The notes: generated by a model from the letters alone, not told the origin. A stretch of DNA of 64,000 nucleotides from Fimbriimonas ginsengisoli Gsoil 348 (GCA_945881865.1 CAMCVK010000001.1:1-64000), one strand, 5' to 3'. Shown: positions 31,550 to 40,624, numbered from the stretch's first letter. Numbers and translations: made by a program.

Positions 31550-32767
31550 TTACCGGTCGATCTCGCCCAACACGATATCGATCGAACCGATAATCGCGAT
31601 GAGGTCGGAGAGCAAGCGCCCCTTGGCCAACACTTCCAGCGACTTCAGATTCATGAACGAAGACGGTCGCTCATGCCAGCGGTAAGGTCGGTTCGAGCCG
31701 TCGCTGACGACGTAGAACCCAAGCTCGCCCTTCGACCCTTCAATGGCCGCATAGGCTTCTCCAACCGGCGGGCGATATCCCTCCGTCCAGAGCTTGAAGT
31801 GGTGGATGAGCGACTCCATCGAGCTATCCAGCTCGGCGCGCGGCGGAGGGGTGATCTTGCGATCGGCCGTGCTCCACGCGCCACCCGGCAGCCCGTCAAT
31901 CGCCTGCTGAAGGATCTTGACCGACTCCTTCATCTCGGCAATCCGAACCAAGAATCGGTCGTAGACATCTCCCCTTGAGCCAACCGGAATCTGGAAGTCG
32001 AAGTCCTCGTAGCTGGAGTACGGATTCGACTTGCGCAAGTCAAAGGCAACGCCGCTGGCGCGGGCGATCGGGCCCGAACAGCCCAGTTCCAAACACTCCT
32101 TGCCGGTGAGGATGCCGACGTCAAACGTTCGCTCCTTCCAAATTGGATTCTCAACGAGAAGGTCCTCAACCTGCTTCAACTCGGCCGGAAAGTTCTTCAG
32201 GAACTCGCGCAGCTTCGGCTCAAAGCCATCCGGCATGTCGCCGCGCAGACCGCCCGGAACGATCCAGGAGGGCATCATGCGCACGCCGCTGAACATCTCG
32301 AACATGTCGAGGATGTATTCGCGCTGCTGCCAAACGTAAAAGAACGGCGTCATCGCGCCCAGGTCCAACGCATGGGTTCCAAGCCACACCAAATGGGAGG
32401 CAACCCGGCTGAGCTCGGCAAGGATAACCCGCAGGTATTGACCACGCTTTGGGATCTCGCAGCCCAGCAACTTCTCCACCGCCAGCGCGTGGGCGAGGTT
32501 GTTGCCGTTCGCATTCAAATAGTCCATGCGGTCCGTCATCACGGTGCACTTCTGATATTGCTGGAACTCGGCCTCTTTCTCCATGCCGGTGTGGAGGTAG
32601 CCGATCACACACTTGGCTTGGATGATCGTCTCGCCTTCCAGTTCCGCGATGATGCGAAGCACGCCGTGGGTCGATGGGTGCTGCGGCCCCATATTAACGA
32701 CCATCGTGTTTTCGCCGATGCGCTCGAACACGGTTTCGGTGGAGGGCATGAAGGTGGCGTTGCTCAT
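31550..32767 (-). CDS. nuoD: NADH-quinone oxidoreductase subunit D
   Basis: A 49-kDa-type subunit of complex I that forms part of the quinone-binding site with NuoB. Conserved segments include NMGPQHPSTHGVLR, GYLHTGMEKEAEF, DRMDYLNANGNNLAHALAVEK, and the C-terminal GSIDIVLGEIDR. At 405 residues it is a stand-alone NuoD, not a NuoCD fusion. It is separated from nuoC by 2.7 kb of pseudopilin/lipoprotein genes and from nuoB altogether, yet keeps the same orientation as nuoA and nuoC. Confidence 0.96.
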   Translation of the reverse strand: MSNATFMPSTETVFERIGENTMVVNMGPQHPSTHGVLRIIAELEGETIIQAKCVIGYLHTGMEKEAEFQQYQKCTVMTDRMDYLNANGNNLAHALAVEKLLGCEIPKRGQYLRVILAELSRVASHLVWLGTHALDLGAMTPFFYVWQQREYILDMFEMFSGVRMMPSWIVPGGLRGDMPDGFEPKLREFLKNFPAELKQVEDLLVENPIWKERTFDVGILTGKECLELGCSGPIARASGVAFDLRKSNPYSSYEDFDFQIPVGSRGDVYDRFLVRIAEMKESVKILQQAIDGLPGGAWSTADRKITPPPRAELDSSMESLIHHFKLWTEGYRPPVGEAYAAIEGSKGELGFYVVSDGSNRPYRWHERPSSFMNLKSLEVLAKGRLLSDLIAIIGSIDIVLGEIDR

Positions 32768-32821
32768 GTCTAGGTTCTAGGGTACCTAGCCAGAAACGTT
32801 ATCGTCTGGCGGCTCAGACAC

Positions 32822-32855
32822 AAAAAATCCCCCTGCCATGCGGCAGGAGGATTTC
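32822..32855 (-). terminator. Terminator after lipoprotein cassette 1
   Basis: On the minus strand AATCCTCCTGCC-gcat-GGCAGGGGGATT is followed by TTTT. It closes the pseudopilin-lipoprotein unit and separates it from nuoD. Confidence 0.9.
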
Positions 32856-32866
32856 ATTCGTTAGGC

Positions 32867-33082
32867 TTACTTAGCGTCTTTGGTCATGGAACCAATTCGA
32901 CTTTCAACCGTCGCGTTACCAGGGCCAGGCTGCAACTCAGCAGACTGGGCCTGTTCGCTTCGACCCGTCGGAACAGCGGCTTCCGGCGTCGTGGCGGTTT
33001 CCGTCTTGGGAGCCTCGCCGGAACATCCGGCGAGTGCAACCATGAGGATTCCGACGGCAAGCAGTAACAGCCGTCGCAACAT
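32867..33082 (-). CDS. Small lipoprotein of pseudopilin cassette 1
   Basis: A 71-residue precursor with signal peptide and lipobox VALAGC-SGE, so the mature form is a lipid-anchored peptide of about 50 residues. The tail ELQPGPGNATVESRIG is shared with the lipoprotein of cassette 2 (EMQPGPGNASADTRLG); the linker between is low-complexity T/A/E. It begins 2 bp after the pseudopilin stop. I know no function for this family. The conserved tail may be a docking segment for the pilin or its assembly machine. Confidence 0.65.
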   Translation of the reverse strand: MLRRLLLLAVGILMVALAGCSGEAPKTETATTPEAAVPTGRSEQAQSAELQPGPGNATVESRIGSMTKDAK

Positions 33083-33084
33083 TC

Positions 33085-33945
33085 TTACTCAGCGTCCCAA
33101 ACGTACTTGGTCTTGTCGTTCTGAACCAACGAACCGACCGGAAGGGTCTTGGTCCAGTTGGTACCAGCAGCAAGTGCACTTGCCTTCTTAGCCGTAACGT
33201 GGCCGTCTGCCCAAGCAACAACCGTGAGCTCAGCACCGCGAACGGAGTTACCGCCCGTGTAGGCACCAGCAGCGTAGTTGCCGCGGAGGTAGGTCACGTC
33301 GTAGAAGCCGCCCGTGCCCCAGTTGTCAAAGCACCACTGCGGGATGCTGTAGCAGTCCGGGGACTCGACACCAATCGTCGTGGTGATCGATCGTGCGCCG
33401 TACCAGTAAACGCCGGTTGCACCAAGGCTGTCCTCTGCGGTCGAGAACTTCGATGCAAGCATCACCGTCTCGGCGACGTTGCCAAGCGAAGTCTGGCTGA
33501 TCGGGGTGAACGTTCCACCGCTCGGAGCAGGACCGGTGAGCGGGCTGAGGTAGGTGTAGTTGTATCCGTACTGCGTAGCGAGAGCGTCCGTGGTGAGCGG
33601 GTTCCAAGTGGTCGGCCATGCTTCCTTAGGAGGAGCGGTCGGATCCTGGAAGATGCCGCCGGTCTTGATGTAAGGCATCACGAGCCAGGACCACGGCTGG
33701 TAGCCGTTTCCGCCAAGGAATGCTGGTGCACCGCTGTCCGACCATGCGATTGCGACCGGGAAAAGGTCGTCGGCATCGCCGGAGTACATGAGAACGCCGA
33801 GCGACAACTGCTTAGCGTTGCTGATGCTCTGGGTCTTCTTTGCAGCCTGCTTTGCCTGAGCAAAAACAGGGAACAGGATGGCGGCTAGGATCGCGATGAT
33901 CGCGATAACGACGAGTAGTTCGATGAGGGTAAATGCTTTTCGCAT
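33085..33945 (-). CDS. Type IV-pilin-like pseudopilin 1 (DUF1559/SBP_bac_10-like)
   Basis: Start revised to ATG 33945 so that the short leader MRKAFTLIE fits a prepilin peptidase site followed by the hydrophobic helix LLVVIAIIAILAAILFPVFA. The globular part of about 240 residues carries SNAKQLSLGVLMYSGDADDLFPV and a C-terminal AWADGHVTAKK, the Dx-G-H variant of the H-x9-DG class typical of Planctomycetes and Armatimonadota. It would be exported and assembled by a type II/IV-like system. It is about 75% identical to its tandem paralogue. Confidence 0.85.
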   Translation of the reverse strand: MRKAFTLIELLVVIAIIAILAAILFPVFAQAKQAAKKTQSISNAKQLSLGVLMYSGDADDLFPVAIAWSDSGAPAFLGGNGYQPWSWLVMPYIKTGGIFQDPTAPPKEAWPTTWNPLTTDALATQYGYNYTYLSPLTGPAPSGGTFTPISQTSLGNVAETVMLASKFSTAEDSLGATGVYWYGARSITTTIGVESPDCYSIPQWCFDNWGTGGFYDVTYLRGNYAAGAYTGGNSVRGAELTVVAWADGHVTAKKASALAAGTNWTKTLPVGSLVQNDKTKYVWDAE

Positions 33946-34058
33946 TGCTGTATTTGGACTGCTCCTTTGATAAGTGCACCGATGAGCCTTTCGGCCCTCC
34001 GCGTGAGAAATATGATAAGCCACGTTTTCCGGAAAGTGAAGCCTGGTCAAGAAAAGCA

Positions 34059-34086
34059 AGTATAAATACTAGTCCCAGCGGGTGAA
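34059..34086 (-). promoter_or_regulatory. Candidate promoter of pseudopilin cassette 1
   Basis: On the minus strand TTCACC (34081-34086), a 16-bp spacer and TATACT (34059-34064) precede the gene by about 115 bp. The -10 lies inside ACTAGTATTTATACTTG (34057-34073), a sequence also found upstream of cassette 2 in the opposite orientation. The leader contains AAGGAG 16 nt before the ATG. Confidence 0.4.
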
Positions 34087-34163
34087 CTTTTCGGAACTTT
34101 CCACGAACAGCGAACAGTAGGGGCGGCCACTTAAGTTGAATCACATTACTCGTACAAAAAGAC

Positions 34164-34199
34164 GCAAAAAAGCCTCCTGCACAATGTGCAGGAGGCTTT
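34164..34199 (-). terminator. Terminator after lipoprotein cassette 2
   Basis: On the minus strand AAGCCTCCTGCACA-tt-GTGCAGGAGGCTT followed by TTTT forms a strong rho-independent terminator 15 bp after the lipoprotein stop. Confidence 0.92.
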
Positions 34200-34213
34200 C
34201 GAAGCCGGAAGTT

Positions 34214-34432
34214 CTACTTTCCGCCGGCGTTTGTACCAAGCCGGGTATCAGCTGATGCATTGCCGGGTCCCGGTTGCATCTCTGCCGTACCGGCTTCTTG
34301 TCCGCGTCCGGTCTTAGCGGCTTCGGCCGCACCGGTCGCTTCAGTCTTCGTTTCGGCCGGCGGGTTACACCCGGCAGCCACGAGGACGAGGAGGCCAACG
34401 ACGAGAAGGGGAATTATTCGAATAGTTTTCAC
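34214..34432 (-). CDS. Small lipoprotein of pseudopilin cassette 2
   Basis: A 72-residue precursor starting at GTG, with lipobox LVAAGC-NPP. The mature peptide has an A/T/E-rich linker and the conserved tail EMQPGPGNASADTRLGT. It overlaps the pseudopilin stop by 4 bp (GTGA), so the pair is translationally coupled. It is a paralogue of the 32867 lipoprotein and its function is unknown. Confidence 0.65.
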   Translation of the reverse strand: MKTIRIIPLLVVGLLVLVAAGCNPPAETKTEATGAAEAAKTGRGQEAGTAEMQPGPGNASADTRLGTNAGGK

Positions 34433-35289
34433 TCGTTATCCCAGACGTACTTGGACTTGTCATTGGTGACAAGTGCGCTGGAAGCGAGTTCCTTCGTCCA
34501 GTTCGTTCCGGCGGCCAAAGCTCCCGGCTTCTTAGCAGCAACGTGACCGTCGGCCCATGCAACCACCGTCAGATCGGCTCCTCGAACGGAGTTACCGCCG
34601 GTGAGTGCGCCCGCGGCGTAGTTGCCCTTCAGGTACGTCGTGTCGTAGAAACCGCCCGTGCCCCAGTTGTCGAAGCACCACTGTGCGATCGACAAGCAGT
34701 CCGGCACTTCGACGGTCGTCGTCGTCGTGATGGAACGAGCTCCGTACCAGTAGGTTCCGTTGTACGGCTGGTTGTCCTCGCTGCTCGAGAACTTGGACGA
34801 GAGCATGACCGTCTCGGATGGGCTACCGAGAGCCGTCTGGCTGATCGGGCCGAACGTGCCGGTGGTCGGGCTGGCGCCGGTGAGCGGGCTCAAATAGACG
34901 TAGTTGTAGCCGTACTGGGGGGCAAGAACGTCCGTGGTGAGCGGGTTCCAAACCGACGGCCATGCGTCCTTGGCCGGTGCCGTCGGATCCTGGAAGATGC
35001 CGCCGGTCTTGATGTAAGGAATCACGAGCCAGGACCACGGCTGGTAGCCGGCTCCGCCAAAGAAGGCCGGCGCGTTGTTGTTGTCCCACGAGACTGCGAC
35101 CGGGAAAAGGTCATCGGCATCGCCGGAGTACATGAGAACGCCGAGCGACAACTGCTTGGCATTGCTGATGCTTTGCGTCTTCTTTGCGGCCTGTTTTGCC
35201 TGAGCAAAGACCGGGAACAGGATGGCGGCAAGGATCGCGATGATCGCGATAACGACGAGAAGTTCGATGAGGGTGAATGCTTTTCGCAT
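34429..35289 (-). CDS. Type IV-pilin-like pseudopilin 2 (DUF1559/SBP_bac_10-like)
   Basis: A 286-residue protein with the same leader and helix as pseudopilin 1; the first 60 residues are identical or nearly so. Differences cluster in the globular middle (SWDNNNAPAFFGGAGYQPWSW versus AWSDSGAPAFLGGNGYQPW). The terminal AWADGHVAAKK is conserved. Tandem duplication together with the lipoprotein gene is clear. Both copies are intact, so functional divergence or dosage is more likely than decay. Confidence 0.85.
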   Translation of the reverse strand: MRKAFTLIELLVVIAIIAILAAILFPVFAQAKQAAKKTQSISNAKQLSLGVLMYSGDADDLFPVAVSWDNNNAPAFFGGAGYQPWSWLVIPYIKTGGIFQDPTAPAKDAWPSVWNPLTTDVLAPQYGYNYVYLSPLTGASPTTGTFGPISQTALGSPSETVMLSSKFSSSEDNQPYNGTYWYGARSITTTTTVEVPDCLSIAQWCFDNWGTGGFYDTTYLKGNYAAGALTGGNSVRGADLTVVAWADGHVAAKKPGALAAGTNWTKELASSALVTNDKSKYVWDNE

Positions 35290-35400
35290 TGGCGTAAAAC
35301 GGAAGGCTCCTTGTATAGGTCCACTAAGAGACCGTGTCGGCCCCCGGTGAGTTCCTATTCTAACCCCTGATTTCCCCGAATATTTACTGGAGTGATCAAC

Positions 35401-35417
35401 ACTAGTATTTTTACTTG
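35401..35417 (+). repeat. Inverted copy of the cassette-1 upstream motif
   Basis: ACTAGTATTTTTACTTG here differs by one base from the ACTAGTATTTATACTTG found on the minus strand at 34057-34073. Both lie upstream of a pseudopilin gene but in opposite orientation relative to it. Confidence 0.5.
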
Positions 35418-35445
35418 ACTATCCCGTCGTTTTGATGCTGGCTTC

Positions 35446-35497
35446 AAAAAAAAATGGGTCGAACCAACGGGAAAAGTCCCGGGTCCGACCCATGGGG
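35446..35497 (-). terminator. Terminator after nuoC
   Basis: On the minus strand ATGGGTCGGACCCGGGAC pairs imperfectly with CCCGTTGGTTCGACCCAT around a TTTT loop and is followed by nine T. It ends the nuoA-nuoC transcript, so nuoD needs its own promoter. Confidence 0.88.
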
Positions 35498-35508
35498 TGG
35501 TAAAGGGT

Positions 35509-36111
35509 TTAGCGGCCGCTTACGTCGCGGCTACCGGTCTTCCCTTCGAAGCTTTCGCCGGCGTGCGGAACCATGCGATCTTCAATGGCCGGTCCGCGGT
35601 CGCCACCGTCAAAGAGAACGTCCTCGCCGCCGAGGCCAACGTCCTTGCGCAACGGAAAACCAACCCAGTCATCGGGTAGCAGGAAGCGGCCGGGGTTCTC
35701 GTTGCCGTCGAAGACGACGCCGAACAGGTCGGCGACTTCGCGCTCGGGATACTCGGCTCCGAGGAACACGTGCTTGAGTGTGGGAATCGTTTCGCCGTCG
35801 CTCACGCCCACCTTAAGGAAAATGCGGGACGAATGCTTCGTCGAGAACAGGTTGTATACAACCTCAAACCGTCCGGCAAGATCGCGCGGTTCCGTCCACG
35901 TGAGATAGTCCACGCCCAGGCACTCGACAAAATAATCGTAGGCCAGTTCCTCGGAACCTTTCAGGAACTCAACCGCCGCAACGATGTGCGCACGGTCCAA
36001 CAGGATAAACGTGTCGCCGCGATACTCCTTCACACCCAGAACCGCGTCCGGCATTGCGTCGCGCAGGCGAACCAACTCAACTCGCTCGTTCTCGATGAGC
36101 GGCAAAGCCAT
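35509..36111 (-). CDS. nuoC: NADH-quinone oxidoreductase subunit C
   Basis: The 30-kDa-type hydrophilic subunit of complex I. The diagnostic block is LGAEYPEREVADLFGVVFDGNEN followed by FLLPDDWVGFPLRKDVG. The C-terminal 35 residues (GGEDVLFDGGDRGPAIEDRM) extend beyond the usual end and are acidic. It starts in a 1-bp overlap with the nuoA stop. In most genomes nuoB lies between nuoA and nuoC; here it is absent. Confidence 0.94.
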   Translation of the reverse strand: MALPLIENERVELVRLRDAMPDAVLGVKEYRGDTFILLDRAHIVAAVEFLKGSEELAYDYFVECLGVDYLTWTEPRDLAGRFEVVYNLFSTKHSSRIFLKVGVSDGETIPTLKHVFLGAEYPEREVADLFGVVFDGNENPGRFLLPDDWVGFPLRKDVGLGGEDVLFDGGDRGPAIEDRMVPHAGESFEGKTGSRDVSGR

Positions 36112-36572
36112 TACCGAACCTCTCCGGCCGGAATCAGCTCGGTCAGCGAACTCTCCGGCTCGGTTGCCGGACTGCCCAGCTTCTCGGGAGCCAGCGAAGT
36201 GGTCTCATCCCAATCGATGGCACCCACTCGAATCGCGTAGATGTAGCCGAGGATCCAGGTCGACATGTAGGCGAGGAACTCGAAGAAGCTGAACACCATG
36301 AATTGGGTGTCGCTATTCTTAAACGTCGTGTACCAGCTCCACAGGAAAACGGCTTCGATGTCGAACAGGATGAAGACGATCGCGACCAGATAGAACTTTA
36401 CGGGGAAGCGATCTCGCGCGCCGCCAATCGGCTCGACGCCACATTCATACGGTGCCGACTTGTAGGGCGTGTTGTTCTTTGGTCCAAGAACCCAGCTAAG
36501 GGTCACCATGAGCCCGCAAATGACCGCCGCCACGCCAACCATCACCAAAATGCCGAGGTACTGAGTCTGCAT
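36111..36572 (-). CDS. nuoA: NADH-quinone oxidoreductase subunit A
   Basis: A small membrane subunit of complex I with three helices (residues about 8-30, 65-87, 95-115). The conserved loop YECGVEPIGGARDRFPVKFYL is intact, followed by FILFDIEAVFLWSW with the acidic residue of the E-channel. At 153 residues it has an extra C-terminal tail of about 35 residues (SLAPEKLGSPATEPESSL) compared with the usual 120-130. It is divergent from nuoF. Confidence 0.94.
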   Translation of the reverse strand: MQTQYLGILVMVGVAAVICGLMVTLSWVLGPKNNTPYKSAPYECGVEPIGGARDRFPVKFYLVAIVFILFDIEAVFLWSWYTTFKNSDTQFMVFSFFEFLAYMSTWILGYIYAIRVGAIDWDETTSLAPEKLGSPATEPESSLTELIPAGEVR

Positions 36573-36653
36573 CTACGGCTAAACGATACCGCTTTTTGGG
36601 TTGCCGCCGATGCACTTCGCGGGCTCGCTTCGTAGTACCATTCGGTAGTTCCC

Positions 36654-37949
36654 ATGGCCGAATACAAGCTTCTTCTCGAACATTCGCACGACTCCGCGTT
36701 TCGCACCCTTGCCGGATACCGCGCAACCGGCGGATATGCAGGTTTGACGAAAGCCATTGAGATGGAGCGATCGGCGATTGTGGATGCGGTGAAGGCCAGC
36801 GGCCTTCGCGGTCGCGGCGGCGCCGGTGCGCCGGCCGCCCTGAAGTGGGGCGGAATGCCGAAAGAAAAGAAGTCGGCCCACTATCTCATTTGCAATGCGG
36901 ATGAAGGCGAGCCCGGCACCTTTAAGGATAAGCAGCTTCTTGAAACATGTCCTTTCGAGCTCGTCGAAGGAATGACCATTGCCGCCTACGCGGTTCAAGC
37001 AGATTCTGGCTTTGTCTACATTCGCGGAGAGTTTATGGATGCGGCGAAGTCGCTTCGGGCCGCTATCGACGAAGCCTACGCCGCTGGCTTGCTGGGAAAA
37101 AATATTGCCGGAAAAGAAGGCTTCAACTTCGACCTTTACATTCACTGCGGCGCCGGAAGCTATGAGTGCGGTGAAGAGACCGCCCTCATGAGCAGCCTGA
37201 TGGGCGAGCGCGGCATGCCCCGCCTCAAGTTCCCGCACGCCCCCTTCCCCGTCATCAAGGGAGTCTGGGATCTGCCGACGCTCATCCACAACGTCGAGAG
37301 CTACAGCAACGTGCCTTACATCATCGACCGCGGCGCGGAGTGGTGGGCCTCGCTGGGCGCCAGCACAAAGAACTCTCGCGGAACGAAGATTTTCTCGGTC
37401 TCCGGCCACGTGAACAAGCCCGGCAACTACGAAATTGAGTTCGGCACGCCGCTGATGGAGCTGATCGAGCTCGCGGGCGGACCGCGTGGAACCATGAAAG
37501 CCTGCATCCCAGGCGGCTCCTCGATGCCGATCCTTGACGTCGAAAAGACAAAGACCGCGATTATCGGCTACGAAGAGATGATGGCGGCCGGCTCGATGGT
37601 GGGTTCCGGTGGTTGCATGGTGCTCAACGACACGACCGACATCGTTCGATTCGCCTGGCGCACCGCCATTTTCTACGCTAACGAAAGCTGCGGAAAGTGC
37701 ACGCCGTGTCGCGAAGGAACGCGCTGGATGGTCCAGATCCTAGAGCGCATCGTTCAGGGCAAGGGCCGTGAAGGCGACGTCGACATGCTGGTGCAGGTTG
37801 CCGACCAAATCGATGGTCGGTCGTTCTGCCCGCTCGGCGACGCCGCCGCCTGGCCCATCAAGGGCATGGTCAAGGTCTTCCGCGAGGAGTTCGACTACTA
37901 CGTGGCGCATGGCCACAGCATGGTCGGGCGCGAAGCCGTCCTTGCCTAA
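36654..37949 (+). CDS. nuoF: NADH-quinone oxidoreductase subunit F
   Basis: The NADH-oxidising subunit with FMN and one 4Fe-4S cluster. Visible are the FMN/NADH site [18 protein letters not shown] and [32 protein letters not shown], and the cluster motif [13 protein letters not shown] with the fourth Cys in SFCPLGDAA. The 431-residue length is standard. It is transcribed away from nuoA and overlaps clpB by 4 bp at its 3' end. nuoE and nuoG are not adjacent in this window. Confidence 0.95.
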   Translation: MAEYKLLLEHSHDSAFRTLAGYRATGGYAGLTKAIEMERSAIVDAVKASGLRGRGGAGAPAALKWGGMPKEKKSAHYLICNADEGEPGTFKDKQLLETCPFELVEGMTIAAYAVQADSGFVYIRGEFMDAAKSLRAAIDEAYAAGLLGKNIAGKEGFNFDLYIHCGAGSYECGEETALMSSLMGERGMPRLKFPHAPFPVIKGVWDLPTLIHNVESYSNVPYIIDRGAEWWASLGASTKNSRGTKIFSVSGHVNKPGNYEIEFGTPLMELIELAGGPRGTMKACIPGGSSMPILDVEKTKTAIIGYEEMMAAGSMVGSGGCMVLNDTTDIVRFAWRTAIFYANESCGKCTPCREGTRWMVQILERIVQGKGREGDVDMLVQVADQIDGRSFCPLGDAAAWPIKGMVKVFREEFDYYVAHGHSMVGREAVLA

Positions 37950-40534
37950 GCCACGCTGAACGCCAGATCGTCCCCGTCGTACTCCACGCGGACGGTCTGG
38001 CCGTCCTGCACTTCGCCCCTTAGCAGCTTGGTGGCCAGCGGGTTGACGAGTTCGCGCTGGATGGCCCGCTTCAGCGGCCTTGCGCCGTAAACCGGATCGA
38101 ACCCGGCCACCGCCAAGTGGTCCATCGCGCCCTCCGAGAGGTTCAGCGAGATGCGTCGCTCTTCGAGCCGCTTCACCAATCCGCCGAGCTGAACGCGCAC
38201 GATCTCCTTGATCTGCGCGGCGCCGAGCTGGTGGAACACGATCATGTCGTCCAGCCGGTTAATGAACTCCGGCCGAAGCACGAGCCGAACATCCTCCAGC
38301 ACCAATTCTTGAATCCGCGAGAAGTCCTCGCCCTCGATCGGATTGCCGTAGTGGTGCGAGCCAATATTGCTCGTTAGGATGAGCACGGTGTTCTTGAAGT
38401 CCACCGTTCGGCCCTGGCCGTCGGTTAGGCGGCCGTCATCAAGAACCTGAAGGAGGATGTTGAAGACCTCCGGGTGGGCTTTTTCGATCTCGTCAAGCAG
38501 GATGACGCAGTACGGTCGCCGGCGCACGGCTTCCGTTAGCTGGCCGCCTTCGTCGTAGCCCACGTAACCCGGAGGCGCACCGACGAGCCGCGCGACCGAG
38601 TGCTTTTCGCTGTACTCGCTCATGTCGATGCGAATCAGGCTCTTCTCGTCGTCGAACAGGAATTCCGCAAGGGCCTTCGCCGTTTCGGTTTTGCCGACGC
38701 CCGTCGGACCGAGGAACAGGAACGAACCGACCGGTCGGTTCGGGTCACTGAGTCCCGACCGTGATCGCCGCACTGCCTCCGAGACCGCCGAGATCGCTTC
38801 GTCTTGGCCAATCACGCGCGAGTGCAGCTTCTCTTCCATGCCCAACAGCTTCGCCATCTCGCCTTGCAGCAGGCGGCTGACCGGGATTCCCGTTGACTTT
38901 GCCACCACTTCGGCGATATCGTCACTGTCGACTTCTTCCTTCAGCATCTTGCCGCCGGCCTGAACGCGGTCAAGCTCGTCTGTCTCAATCGACATCTTTC
39001 GCGTCAATGACGGAATCAGCCCGTTCTGAATTTCCGCCGCACGTGACCAGTCTGCCTCGCGCTGGGCGATCTCCAGCTGGTTCTTCAGCTGCTCGATCTC
39101 TTCCTTGGTGCGGCGGACGGACTCGATGATGTCCTTCTCGCTTTGCCACTTCGCCCGAAGGGTCGACGCGCCCTCGGATAGTTCGGCCAGCTTGCGTTCC
39201 GTGGCCGTCAGGCGAGCCCGGCTGGCCTCGTCCGTCTCGTTCTTCAGGCCCTCGCGGTCGATCTCCAGCTGGATCATCTGCCGTTCGACTTCATCGATCT
39301 CGGCCGGAACCGAGTCGATTTCGATCTTCAACCGCGAGGCGGCTTCGTCCATCAGGTCGATCGCCTTGTCCGGCAAAAACCGGTCGGAGATGTATCGATT
39401 CGAAAGCGTTGCCGCCGCGACGAGCGCGGAGTCCTTGATGCGCACGCCGTGGTGAATCTCGTAGCGCTCCTTGAGGCCGCGGAGAATCGAGATCGTCTCC
39501 TCGACGCTCGGCTCGCCGACCAGCACCATCTGGAACCGTCGCTCGAGGGCTTTATCCTTCTCGATGTACTTCCGATACTCGTCGAGGGTAGTCGCGCCGA
39601 CGCACCGCAGCTCGCCGCGCGCCAGCATCGGCTTCAGCATGTTGGCCGCGTCCATCGCGCCATCCGCCTTCCCAGCCCCCACCAGCGTGTGCAGCTCGTC
39701 GATGAATAGGACGATCTGGCCGTCGGACCCTTTGATCTCCTCCAAAACCGCCTTCAGTCGCTCCTCGAAGTCGCCCCGGTACTTTGCGCCGGCGACCAAC
39801 GCGCTGAGGTCCAGCGAGATGACCGTCTTATCTCGCAGGCCCTCTGGCACATCACCGCTGACGATGCGCTGCGCGAGACCCTCGGCGACGGCCGTCTTGC
39901 CGACGCCCGGCTCGCCGATGAGCACCGGGTTGTTCTTGGTCCGTCGGCTGAGCACCTGGATCACGCGCCGAATCTCCTCGTCTCGGCCGATGACCGGGTC
40001 CAGCTTTCCGCTTCGCGCCCGCGCGGTGAGGTCGATGCCGTATTTCTCCAGCGCCTGGTATTGGCCCTCCGGGTCAGCCGTCGTGACGCGGCGGCCACCA
40101 CGAATCTCCTCGATCGCCTTGCGAAGGACGTCTTGCGAAGCCCCAAACTGGCGAAGCGTCTTCCCGGCCGATCCTTGGTCTTCGCTGATTGCCAGCAGGA
40201 AATGGTCGACCGAGACGTAGTCGTCCTTCATCTCTTCGGCCAGCTTGAACGCACGGTTGAATATTCCGGAAACCCGGTTGGACATGCTTGAGCCGTAGCC
40301 AGAGCCACCCTGGACCTTTGCCATTCGGGCGAGGTCGCCTTCCAGCGCGGAAAGAATGGCATTTCGTGGTGCGCCCACCTTATCGAGGATAGGCCCGGTG
40401 ATCCCACCTTCTTGCGAAACCATTGCGACCAGCAGGTGCTCGGAATCGATGCTGCTGTGCTGAAACCGCTCGGCCACTCCCTGCGCCAGCTGCACGGCCT
40501 CTTGCGCCTTCAAAGTCAGTTTGTCCATTCTCAT
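37946..40534 (-). CDS. clpB: Chaperone ClpB (AAA+ disaggregase)
   Basis: A hexameric disaggregase that works with DnaK. In 862 residues it has the Clp N-domain (residues 1-145), NBD1 with [13 protein letters not shown] and [14 protein letters not shown], the coiled-coil M-domain near 400-530 ([20 protein letters not shown]), and NBD2 with [14 protein letters not shown] and [14 protein letters not shown]. No ClpP-binding loop is visible. A TATAAT about 35 nt upstream and a CTTGAGT half-site fit heat-shock type regulation. Confidence 0.97.
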   Translation of the reverse strand: MRMDKLTLKAQEAVQLAQGVAERFQHSSIDSEHLLVAMVSQEGGITGPILDKVGAPRNAILSALEGDLARMAKVQGGSGYGSSMSNRVSGIFNRAFKLAEEMKDDYVSVDHFLLAISEDQGSAGKTLRQFGASQDVLRKAIEEIRGGRRVTTADPEGQYQALEKYGIDLTARARSGKLDPVIGRDEEIRRVIQVLSRRTKNNPVLIGEPGVGKTAVAEGLAQRIVSGDVPEGLRDKTVISLDLSALVAGAKYRGDFEERLKAVLEEIKGSDGQIVLFIDELHTLVGAGKADGAMDAANMLKPMLARGELRCVGATTLDEYRKYIEKDKALERRFQMVLVGEPSVEETISILRGLKERYEIHHGVRIKDSALVAAATLSNRYISDRFLPDKAIDLMDEAASRLKIEIDSVPAEIDEVERQMIQLEIDREGLKNETDEASRARLTATERKLAELSEGASTLRAKWQSEKDIIESVRRTKEEIEQLKNQLEIAQREADWSRAAEIQNGLIPSLTRKMSIETDELDRVQAGGKMLKEEVDSDDIAEVVAKSTGIPVSRLLQGEMAKLLGMEEKLHSRVIGQDEAISAVSEAVRRSRSGLSDPNRPVGSFLFLGPTGVGKTETAKALAEFLFDDEKSLIRIDMSEYSEKHSVARLVGAPPGYVGYDEGGQLTEAVRRRPYCVILLDEIEKAHPEVFNILLQVLDDGRLTDGQGRTVDFKNTVLILTSNIGSHHYGNPIEGEDFSRIQELVLEDVRLVLRPEFINRLDDMIVFHQLGAAQIKEIVRVQLGGLVKRLEERRISLNLSEGAMDHLAVAGFDPVYGARPLKRAIQRELVNPLATKLLRGEVQDGQTVRVEYDGDDLAFSVA

Positions 40535-40549
40535 AAGTTAGCCCTATAC

Positions 40550-40575
40550 ACTCAAGTCGTCTGATAGTGATTATA
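40550..40575 (-). promoter_or_regulatory. clpB promoter region with HspR-like half-site
   Basis: On the minus strand TATAAT (40570-40575) lies about 36 nt before the ATG. CTTGAGT (40550-40556) follows; this equals one arm of the HAIR/HspR operator CTTGAGT-N7-ACTCAAG, but the second arm is not present. No CIRCE element is seen. Confidence 0.35.
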
Positions 40576-40624
40576 TCGGTAGGAATCGTGTTGGTCCGGT
40601 GCCCTGGGTCATTTGCCCCTTCGG

